The notes beneath the pieces are model-generated. The model was not told the DNA's origin. It did no database searches and saw only the letters and a program-made list of their open reading frames with translations. DNA of 64,000 bases, taken from contig NZ_JACBYI010000036.1 in NCBI RefSeq assembly GCF_019352175.1, positions 1 through 64,000 on the forward strand. The letters are read 5' to 3'. Every line of letters begins with the position of its first letter. Position 1 is the first letter of the stretch. This DNA is from Paenibacillus sp. S150. GTDB lineage: Bacteria > Bacillota > Bacilli > Paenibacillales > Paenibacillaceae. A program made the position numbers and the translations under genes. Shown here one piece after another: positions 1 to 12,000 of the stretch.

Positions 1-3000
1 GCCTGAATCGATTCGCCTAACGCCCGGCTTGCCTCATTAACAATGATCAGCGCAGCATCTCCGAGCACCTCTGTCTCTGTCAATCCTGCTTCCACCCATT
101 CGGGCTTGAAGGTCATGCCTGCCGTTTGAACCAATGAAATAGGATGCTGTCTGCTATATTCAACTGTCTCCTTCTCAGGCAAGACTGGAGAATGATTCGT
201 CTCTAATCTTTCAGAAGGGCGCAGGTCGGCGTTTTTCCTCTTGCCTGCCCAATGCTGCGTATGTGTAAACGGATAGGTCGGCAATGAGACCCTCGTAACA
301 GCTTTGTCATACAGCTCTTTCCATTCGAGCTTCGTACCCGCTACCCACAAAGCAGCAGCTCTCTCCAGTGGCATCGCAGATAATCCCTCGCCCGTTAAGC
401 CATTGATGCGCAGCGCGCCTTGTTCCATCTCGCTGGCGCCCCCAGTTTGATGAACGAATAGGCCCGGATGTTCAAGTCCGAGAATAAAAGCGTCAAGACC
501 GTTCGAAAGTTCTTCTCGGGTTGCAGCCAGCATCGCAAGGCGAGCCTTCATATCTTCCCTACCAATCTGCAAAGTATAGGCAATATTGCGCAAACCAACC
601 AGTGAACCTTCATCAGACAGCCATTGTTTGAAGGATTCGGCATAAGTCTTAAGGCAATCAGAATCTTTGGCCGACAAAAGAAACAAGTACGGTTTACCAA
701 ACTCTTGTGCATCCTTTTGTTCTGTGTCTGTCTGATATTCCTCTAATACAATATGCGCATTCACACCGCCGAAACCAAAGGAACTCACGCCTGCCCTGCG
801 CGGGATATGACCGCCCTGTCCATCCGGCAAGGCCGGCCATGGCATTGCTTTGTCCACAATATAGAACGGGCTGTCTTTCAGACTGATATATGGATTGAGC
901 TCATTAAAATGTAGAGTCGGAGGTAGCTTCTTGTGTTTCATTGCCAGAAGCACCTTAATAATTCCCGCTATGCCGGCAGCAGCTTCCAAATGTCCAATAT
1001 TGGATTTAACAGCACCCAGACCGCAGTATGGCTCTGCAGCTTGACCCGGGTCTCCATTAGATTTGAATACTTTCTTTAATCCGGCAATCTCGACGGGATC
1101 CCCGAGACCCGTCCCCGTCCCATGCGTCTCGATATAAGTGACCGACTGCGGATCGATCTTCGCTTTATTGAGCGCACGTTGAATAACTTCCGCTTGCGCG
1201 TTAGGATTGGGCACGGTAAAGGAATTAACTTGTCCTCCATGATTCAGATCTGTACCGCGGATCACACCATATACATGATCGCCGTCCTGAATTGCTTTGC
1301 TGAGCGGCTTCAGTAGGATAGCACCGGTTCCTTCTCCCCTGACATAACCATCCGCTTGTTTATCAAAAGTCTTACAGCGTCCGTCCGGACTAAGCATCCC
1401 TGCCTTGTTGAAAGAAATGTTAACGGCAGGTGATAAAATCAGATTAACGCCTCCGGCAATAGCCACGTCGCAATTTTGCAGGCGAATCTGTTCAACCGCC
1501 TTATGAATGGCAACAAGAGAACTAGAGCACGCCGTATCAATCGGTTCGCTCGGTCCATGCCAGTCCATCAAATAAGAAATGCGATTAGGCAAAACAGAAT
1601 GTGCAATGCCGATAATAGATAGCGACTCCACGTTTTCCTTGTTTGCACGCAGTACTTCGTTGTAATCCCAACCACTTATTCCGACGAAGATGCCTGTATT
1701 TGTCCCGTGCAGATCCGACGCTTTATAGCCCGCATCTTCTACGGTTTTCCAAACCGTTTGGATAAAAATTCGATGTTGCGGGTCCATAAGTGCTGCTTCC
1801 TTGGGACTGATACGGAAAAATTTCGCATCAAAATGACTAACACCGTCAATAAATCCGCCCCATTTGGCCGTCGTTTTATTCACGCCGCTTTCCGGGTCCC
1901 CATAGTAAGCCCGCCAATCCCAACGATCCGCTGGAATTTCTTCAATAAGGTCTTTGCCTGCGATCAAATTGTTCCAAAACTGCCGGGCATCTTCGGATTG
2001 CGGCAGCACACAACTCATGCCAATAACAGCAATAGGCTCCGGTTCCTCTGTCCCTTGAATATCTTCTACCGTTGGCTGCCAAATGGGTCCGGTGTCGCTG
2101 GTTACAGATTCACTCCAAATGGCACCTTCTTCTTCAATAATCGGAGCTGTCATCGGGCGTTTCTCTTCACTAACATTCGATGCAGCCATCGCTGGAGCAG
2201 AATCGGCAAAAGCAACTCTGAAGTTATCCTTTAAATAGTCAAACAAGCCCACTAAAGTTGGATACTCAAAAAATATAGCAGGTGAAAGATCAATGCCGTA
2301 TTTTTCATTCAGCTGGTTCGCAAGCTCGGTATAGGTTATCGAATCGAATCCATATGCGCTCAGATCCCTTTTCGGCTCGATCGGTTGCTCACTCTTGATA
2401 ATCTTGGACATTAGGTCCCTGATTTCCGTATAACGCTCATTCCACTGTATCTTTTGAAGAGCCTCCAGCGGCTCACTTGCAGATGTACGAGCCAAAACGG
2501 GACTTATCAGGTTCATCCATTTGGCAGCATCTCCCTTGAACACCGCAACATTCGCCCATGGAGCGTTGAACAAATCGTTCAGGCAAGCTATACCCTCCTC
2601 ATTCAATAACGTACGCAGCCCCAGCGTTTGACGAAGATGATCTTTTTGCTGCTCCGCAACTTGCATACCCCCATGTTCCCAAAGCGGCCAGGCAATAGAC
2701 AGAGAATTCCCTTGCCTTTGATCTTTTTGAACCAAACGACTTCTATACTGTGCAAATTCGTTTAGGAAAGCATTGGCATAGGCATAATCGCTCTGCCCTG
2801 CATTTCCGGTAATACCTACAAGCGAAGAAAAAAGGATAAAGAAATCGAGCGGCTCCTGCATCGTTGCTTTGTCCAGCCATACCGCTCCAAATACCTTTCC
2901 GCCAACAACTTCTTTAAATTCACTAAAGCGCTTCTCACTGATCCGATTATCCCGAATCATTCCGGCTGCATGAATAATGCCTCGAATCGGCCCTTCCCCA

Positions 3001-6000
3001 TCCTGACGGATCTCGCGGATCAAGCGGTTAACCTGGTCTTCCTCGGCTACATCGCAGCAAGAATAGCGAACGCTCACCCCCGTTGCCTCCAGCTCTTGCA
3101 TTTTTAGCGAAGAGATATCGCTTCTTTTTCTTCTCCCCGTGAGGATAAGATTTCCGCCCCTGGCAGCAATATAAGATGCGCATAGCAGGCCAAGCTCACC
3201 TAAACCTCCAGTAATGAGGTAAGTGGCTCCTTTTCTAATCGGCTCAAGCTTGCGCAAACCCTCTTGCTCGACGATACGCTGGGTGAAAACCCGGCGCTGC
3301 TGATTATGATAATAGGTCGGCCGGCTATCAAAGTTTTCACTGAGTAGCTCCTCCACCCCAGATCGTATATCTGCTTCGAGATCTGCAAGTGATATAACTT
3401 TGGCCTGAAGCTTACTGCTTTCTCTGGCAATCGATTGAAGATAGGCTCCCATCGGTGCGTAAAAAGGTAATTCACTGCTGTTCTCTCCATAAAGAAGGAT
3501 CAGCCTGCAGCTGCGATAACGCGACAATTCCTGGTGAAGCGACTGAGTGAAGGAAAAGAGCGGCTTCATCCTGTCGGTGAACTGCAGCTGAATATCTGTA
3601 GTCCAACTATCCCTTGCTTGCATCGCCCAACCATATACAACGTATAGTTCATCAGCCGGTTCCAGCTTATGGAACAACTGTGCAAAATCTTGTGTAGAGC
3701 TAACATTTACTTGATAAAGCGCCTTTTCTGCATCCAACACAGAGAATTCAGAACCAGGCAGTACCCCTACAAAGCTCATATCATTACGGAACGGACTTGC
3801 CTTGCGAATCACTTCCAACTCATATTCACTACGAGCAAGAACGATACAGCGGCTTGAAGCTGCCGGCTGCTTTTGGATAGATCTGTTGGAATGAACCCAA
3901 TCCGAGGTCAGGTACTGAATCTTCTCGCTCGTCCCATAGGGTCTCGCCATGAATTTCCGGATTCGGACCGTAACGCGGCCACTCTCATCCATAATAGTCA
4001 TATCATATTTACGCATATTCTTGCCGTCGCTATCATCTTGAAGATGGCCCGCAGTATAAATATAGCCTTTCGCCGTTACAGGAGCGACAATTTCAACAGA
4101 TTCAATTGCAAACGGCAAATACAATTGCTGCGCATCTCCCCCGAGCATTCCTTTGGGTGAAGTGATCGCTGCGTCCAGAATGCTCGGATGAAGAGTATAC
4201 GCAGCGAAGCTGCCTATAGCTTCATTTGGCAAGCTGTAGGCAGCTAGTACCTCGCTGTCGTTACGCTGCACATGTCTGATGGCACGCATCGTCCCGCCTA
4301 AATGCAGCCCTATCCCTTCAAAAGCGGAATAAAACTGATCAGCACTTAAATCGCTGGTACAGCGGCTTTTCATTTCTGAAAGAGATGATGTTACCGAAGA
4401 ATCCGTTTCTCGCACAGCTTCGGAATTATCGGATTGATAGGCCACCTTACATTGAAAATGATGTTCTGCCTCCCCTTGACTCTCATGCGTCACCACCCGG
4501 AGCTGAGGCTTCGTCCTTTGACCAGTCATCTTCAAATTCCCTGTACATGAACCGCCCGCATCTCCAAGAACAATCGGCCTCATCCAAACCAAATTCTCAA
4601 GCCGCCCCACCTTCATTCCGGGGTTAGCAAGCTCGGCTCCGGCCAAAGCCATTTCCAGATAGGCTACCCCAGGCAGCAAAGGCTTTCCGTCTAGGACGTG
4701 GTCTCTAAGATAGAAATCTTTGGTTGAGAAGTTTTTGCTAAACATCAGGCCCTCTATATTCGAGGCATTCCTGTCGAGCATAGGATGAATCTGCCCACCT
4801 TCATTTACTCTCTGCACCTTGTCCGGCAGCCAATATTTCGAGCGAAGAAACGGATAGGTAGGCAATGGCAGGCGTTGAGGACGTTGATCAGGATAAAGCA
4901 GTTTCCAAGGAATATGGACGCCATGAGTCCACAAGCTCGCTATTTTTGCAAGATCACGTTTTCTTACAATATGTTCAAGCATCTCTTCTGTCTCATTCCA
5001 GTCCAGAAGGAAGAGATCCGACAGATCTGCTTTCCGGAAAATCCGTCTTTTATTCCGCTTATCTATGGCTTCATCTTCAACAAATTGTTCAAGCTCTCTA
5101 TGCAGTTCCGCTAAGTTATCGGCAATAATCGCCAATCTGTAATCTTTGCTCTCCCGCCCAATTTGCAGCGTATAAGCGATTCTCTGTAACTGCGAAGCCT
5201 CGGCAGCCTCATCATCCTGCCATACTGCAACCGCCAACATTAACCGCTTCGCATACTGTTTGACTTGTTCTTCGGATTGGGCAGACAGCACGAAAAGCTG
5301 AGGGCTCATTTCTGTATAAGATGTGTTAGACTCACTCGCAAATTCCTCCAGCACAATGTGTGCGTTCGCACCGCCGAAGCCAAATGAACTGACGCCAGCC
5401 CGTCTTGGTATCCATTCTCCGGTAACGGCTTGCAGACGCTCCCAAGCACGGGTTTGATCAACAACATAAAAGGGACTGTCTTCCAGTTCAATGTAAGGAT
5501 TCAATTCTTGAAAATGTGCATTGGCCGGAAGCTTGCGATTCGTTAACGCCATTACGACTTTTAAAATACCCGCTATTCCGGCAGCCGTCTCCAGATGGCC
5601 GATATTCGTTTTAACCGAACCGATGCCACAATAAGCACGACTATTCTTCATCTCTCCATCAAAAGCACGCTTCAGACCTTGTATCTCAACAGGATCGCCC
5701 AGTGGAGTACCAGTCCCATGCGCTTCAATATACGAGACGGTCTCCGGTGCAATCCCTGCTCTGCGATGCGCATCACGAATGACATCGGCTTGTGCCAGCG
5801 GGTTAGGTACCGTCAGTGAGTTCACTTTCCCGCCATGATTAACACTCGAACCGATAATAACGGCATGGATGTAATCCCCATCTTCCCGAGCCCGGCTTAG
5901 CGGCTTCAGCAATATTGCACCGCTTCCTTCTCCGCGAACATAGCCATTGGCATCCTTATCAAAAGTTTTGCAACACCCGTCCTCGCTCAGCATACCGGCT

Positions 6001-9000
6001 TTATCAAAAGAAATTGTCATGTTCGGATTGAGGATCAGATTGATTCCCCCAGCTATCGCCATATCACAATATCCCCGTGCAATAGCTTGAACAGCATGAT
6101 CTATGGATACTAGAGAGCTTGAGCAGGCAGTGTCCACCGGCATTGAAGGTCCATGAAGATCAAGAAGATACGAAATACGATTGGCCAATACAGAATGGGC
6201 AATTCCTGTCGCCGCATAAGCGTCGATAGAAATCCCCCTTTCTTTCATGAGATCGCTGTAATCAAAATTGCCCACTCCCACGAACAGTCCTGTCTTCGAC
6301 CCTGCTAGATCAGAAGCCTTATAACCAGCATTCTCAATAACTTCCCAGACCGTTTGCAGAAAAAGCCTTTGCTGCGGATCCATCAACTCCGCCTCACGCG
6401 GCGAAATGCCAAAGAAGGCCGCATCGAACTCATCGACCCCCGATATAAATCCACCCCATTTAATCTTCGTTTTATTCGCTTCTTTCTTTGAATCTCCATA
6501 ATAGGAATTCCAGTCCCAACGATCCTCTGGAACAACGCTGATTAGGCTGCTCCCGCTTTCAATTGATTTCCAGAACGTTGTAAGATTCTCTGAAGAAGGA
6601 AGCGTTCCGGCAATCCCGATGATCGCTACAGGTTCCTCCGCAGCAGAGGATAGAGGTCCACCATCATTTTGATTCGCGGTTTTCACTCCGGATAATTCTT
6701 GCTCTCTTAGAACTTCTCGCGCGGCAACCGCTCGATAGACTGGCTGTTGCTCACTGCTTGCCAAAGATTCCGAAGCTTGGGCAGCTTTCGTTACTAATTC
6801 AGAAGACAGATAAGGAGCACAAGCTTCCTGATAACGGGCAGCAAGGAGTGCAGCCAGCTCTCTTATCGTATCGATTTCAAAAAAGATCGAAGGCATTAGC
6901 GTGATGCTCAATGTTTTGGATACAGCCTTAGCAAATTCCGAAATAGAGATCGATTCCAGTCCATACTGCGTTAAAGAAACCGTAGGTCTGATTGAATCAG
7001 AATCCATTCTCTGAATATCGGCATAGATCGCTATGAGCTTCTCTTCTAGGCGGCCAAGTTCCTTGGCGTTCGGAATCAGCGAACCGTTGGTTCTGCCGCT
7101 TGCCAGAACCTTTGGTGCGCTTCCGGTTTCTGCAATAAGTTTTAATTTCCTTTGTTCACCATACAATACCAGGAGTGAGGATGGTGCTGTATTCAAATCC
7201 AACTGATTCAAACATTGGATGCCTTGCTCAATCGTAATAGGCTCACAACCATATGCTTGTCTGAGACGTTCAACCGCTTCCTCAGACATTCGCATCCCGC
7301 CGTCCTCCCAATAGGGCCAATTCAGGGAAACCATAATGCTGGATCTGCCTTCTTCTAACACCCTCTTATTCCTCAAAGCGGCATAAGCATCCATAAACGC
7401 GTTAGCAAAGGTGTAATCCCCTTGCCCCGCATTCCCTTGAATCGCCGTGATAGATGAGAATGCGATCATGAAACGAATCGGATCATCATGTGTCAATCGA
7501 TCCAGAAGAACTGTTCCCGTCAGTTTGGGAGATATAACGGAGTGCAGTTGATCCGGCGCTTTATTTATAATGAGTGAGTCATTCGTTTGGCCGGCTAAAT
7601 GAAATATACCGTCTATTGGCTTGTATTCTTTACGAATAGACCTAAGCAATTGATCCAGCTCTTGCAGATCGGTAACGTCACAACTTCTATAAATCACTTC
7701 TGCACGAGGGTTCAAGAGATTCAGTCTACGAACCTCATTCATCCGCTCTTTGGACAAAATGGAACGCCCGATAAGAACAACGCGGCAATCTGCCGCTCGT
7801 ACAGCTTGCTCTGTCAGCTTCCGGCCGATTTGCCCAAGCCCTCCAGAAATAAGATAAAGCTCTCCTTCCCGGAATATCGGTGCTTGCTCAGCTGATAAAT
7901 TGGTATAATCCCTCAGCTTTCTCTCATATCTTTTGCCGCCTTGATAGCGCACCTGCCCAGTGGAGACGCTTCCTTTCACTACTTCCTCAATAGCGTCTGC
8001 CAACTGCTTGCCGGATGCTATCTCTACATACTTATATCGTAGAAATCCTGACTCTGTGCTTGCAGTTTGCAAGAATGTCGCTATGCCTGACAGCAAAGGA
8101 TGGGTTGTTATAAAATAGACTGGAATATCCACCTTTGCCCGAATCAAATATTGAATCAATGAATATAAGTCGCTAAACTTCTTGCTCATCGTATCGGCTT
8201 CCTGCGCATCTATTGAGGTCCCGGAAGGCGCTTCCTCCAAAATAACAATACAATCGAGATTCTCTTCTCCACGGAGCTTCTCTACGATCCGTTCTGATCC
8301 CTGTATTGACGATGTTTGTTCGACAGCACATCCGTACAGCGCCAATTCACTTACGATCTGATCACAAATTTCCGACTTACGCTGATCCGTAAGCAACAGT
8401 GCTTTCTCGGGCAAATGCTCGACTTGCTGCACCGAAGCTTCCGTTTCAACCCACTCATTAGAAAACAGTGCCCACTCCAAATGAACAGGTGCCGGCAGCT
8501 TAACCGGCTTCAAGATCAAACTTTCAAATTGCACCGCAGGCTCGCCCTGCTCGTTATAAATAACAATGTCTACTTCCTTGGCTGTCTTCAAGCGGCTGCT
8601 ATTCGGATGAAGGACGATACGCGCCAGCCCCTTCTTCCCCAGCTTGGCAAAATACTTTGCACTTTTAATCGAATAGGGAATATGCAGTATGCGGTCATCA
8701 GGCTCAGAAAACCCTACAATTGCTTGAATCGCTCCGTCTAAAAGGGCCGGATGCGTATCATAGGCGTCGCCATCGTTTGAATCCATTTGCAGCTCAGCAA
8801 AAATACGATCACTCTCGATATAAAGCTTTTGTATAGACCGGAGGCTCGGACCGATCTTCAAACCTAACGCAGCAAGTCTGTCATAGCATGCTTCACCTGT
8901 CACGATCTGATCTATTGCGTTAAGCTCCGCAGTTGCGTCAAACCCGGTTGCCTTATCTTTTGTCTGTTCAATAGACTCCGTTTCATATACAATGCTGCCA

Positions 9001-12000
9001 ACGGCATGCGTCCGTTTGCCATCTGAGGCAATGGAGTATACACTGGCATGAATCTGAGCATGCTGCAAACCAAGCTCAACATAAAGTTCCAGTTCACCCG
9101 TATTAAGCTCAATCGACTGGGACCACTGAAAATCTTGGATTTGTGGCACTCCTCCCCTGTCATTAGCAAGAAGCGCTGCAGCTCTGATCATTTCCAGGCT
9201 CACCACCCCGGGCAGAACATGCGCCGATTCAATGGCATGATCTTGCAGGAACATGTCTTTGGCATTCAGTGTTTTCACAAACTTCTGTTCAAACAGGGTC
9301 GATTGGTTTGCATCAAGCAGCGCATTCAATCTAGCTGGGGTTTGCAGGCTCGACTCGGCAATATAATGATCCAGCACCCAATACCTCTTTTTCTCAAAGC
9401 TGTAACCAGGCAATGAAATCGGCGGCTGTTTCCGGCAAATACATCCCCAGTTAACGTGAGCACCACACACCCATAGTTGTCCAACCTGTTCCAGATTATT
9501 GTTCAGATAAGCCTGCTCTAATTGAGCAGCCCATTCTTTTGAATGATTGGGTTGCTTCATGCCAGAGATAACCATATTATTCCTTTTAGATTGATCAGCA
9601 AGGAACTCCCCCAGCTTAGAAATCAGATCATCCACCAAATTAGCCGTAATGGCGAGACGGAAATCAAACTCTTCCCGACCATAAGCCAATGTTGCAGCCA
9701 CAGCCGACAGCTTTAGATCAGGAGATTCCGAAGCCAACAAATACTGATGCAGTTGCTTGGCGTTTCGTTTTAAGGCTTCGGGCTGTGCCGCGGAGAGAAT
9801 TACCAGGTGCGTACTCTCCTCATCCATTTCCGTTCGGCTATCTCTGTATTCCTCCACCACTAAATGTGCGTATGCACCGCCAAAACCAAATGAACTTACT
9901 CCAGCTCTACGCGGATGCGAACCGGATGCCAGCCATGGCATCGGCTCTCTATTGACCATTAGAGGCGAATCTTTAAGATCAATAAACGAATTCAGCTCCC
10001 CTAATTGAGGCATTGCAGGAATCATCTTGTTCTGTATAGAAAGGATGGCTTTAATAACTCCGGCAATACCGGCAGCACCTTCTGCGTGGCCAATATGAGC
10101 TTTGGCCGAGCCTACCGCGCAAATGGCTTGTTTATCGGTATAACGTTTGAATGCTTCCTTGATTGCATTGATTTCTATCGGGTCTCCTAGTTTCGTACCC
10201 GTACCGTGAGCTTCGATATAACCTAACGTTTCAGGATTAATACCTGCAGCCTCCCAAGCAGCGGCAATAACGGCGGCCTCCATCTTCATGCTTGGCGCTG
10301 TAATCGAAGGCGTATAACCTCCATGGTTAACCGCAGATCCCTTGATTATGCCATGAATCCGATCTCCATCGGCTATAGCCTGCTTTAATGGCTTTAACAA
10401 AATGGCCGCAATGCCTTCTCCAGGTACATATCCGTCTGCACGCTCATCGAAGGTGTGGCAACGCCCTGTCGGAGACAAGGCCCCTATGCTGCAAAAATAT
10501 CGATAGTGCCACGAGGAAAGCAATAAATTAATTCCTGCAGCAAAAGCCATATCACATTCACCGTTACGCAACGACTGGCATGCCAGATGAATCGCTACAA
10601 GCGAAGAGGAACAAGCAGTGTCGACCGAAATACTGGGACCCGTCAAATCAAAAAAGAACGAAGGCCGATTGGAATACATTGTAAGGGCATTGCCAGATCC
10701 ATCATACGGCTCGACTGGCTTGCCTACTCTGCCCATCTCTGAGGAATAATCCTGAAAACATGAGCCGACAAACATCCCCGTCTTTGAACTGCGGATTTGA
10801 CGAATAATGCCTGCATCCTCAGCCGTATGATACAACTCTTGCAGCAGCAAGCGAAGCTGCGGGTCCATCGTTTCTGCTTCCCGTGGAGAAATATTAAAAA
10901 ATGGAGCATCAAACTTATCGACGTCATCGATAAAGCTGCCCCATTTGGAATACATCGTATTTTTCTCCTCCGGGTCCTGACTAAACCAAGGCCTATAGTC
11001 AAAGTGATCCGAAGGGATTTCCGTAATCAAATCAGAGCCCTTTACAAGATGATCCCAGAAAATCTGTAAATCGGGAGATTTCGCAAATTTCCCGCTTATT
11101 CCAATGATGGCAATATCTCCTTCTGCCTGAGTCGCGGATGAACCCTTTACCGCAGTCTTTGCCAACATCTCGGTATGTAATTCTTGATGCACATCTCCCG
11201 ATTGAGCCGTCCTCCCATGCTCAGTCGACTCCTCAGAGAGCCGAGTTGAACCGAAACATTGTGCCAGTCTGTCTTGATGTTGACAGGCAAGATACTGGCT
11301 GGCTTCCTTGATATTCTGATATTCAAAAAATATCGTTGGATATAGTTCCACTCCCAGATCTGTTTCTATGTCCTGCACAAGCTCCACCAAGTCATTAGAT
11401 GATACGCCCAGATCTAAAAAATTCCGGTTCATATCGATTGCCGCAGAGGCTTGCGGCAGAAGCTCGGTTATTTTCCTGTGAAGATATTGAACAGTCTGCT
11501 CTTCAACAGCTTCTCCCTGTTGAGGTTGCGGATATCGCTTTTGTACATCAAGAGGAAGCGGAGTAACTATCTCCTCTTGCCTCACTGTTTCCCGAACATC
11601 CAGCAAACCTTCTAGTCTTGCCCGTTTTAGGGAAACCTCCCTCAATTGAACCAGAAGCTGTCCCTTCTCTGAATAAATCGCCAAATTAATAACAAGGAGC
11701 TCAGCATTCCGTCTGACCACTTCAGCAAGGCTGTAACATACGGGACCTGAGTTGCGCTCAAAAAAGATGATTTCACCAATGGACATCGGAATAAACGGCT
11801 TTGGTTCTGACGCCGAATATGGGGCCATACTTCCGACGATTGCCCCGTCCAGAAAGACGGGATGTATCGTCAGCAGATCATTATTATGAACAGGACTCAT
11901 TCTTAACTCACTAAGAACCTCACTGCCGCGAATCCAGGCACGCTGCACGGTTTTTAACGAATCACCAAATTCCACCTGTACATCAAGCATCCTTTGATAA

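Noticed and set aside
1707..2234. Plus-strand open frame of 175 codons opposite PKS4
   Set aside because: It lies wholly inside a conserved KS/ACP-coding region on the other strand, has no ribosome binding site and no recognisable domain, as do the other plus-strand frames within the PKS genes.
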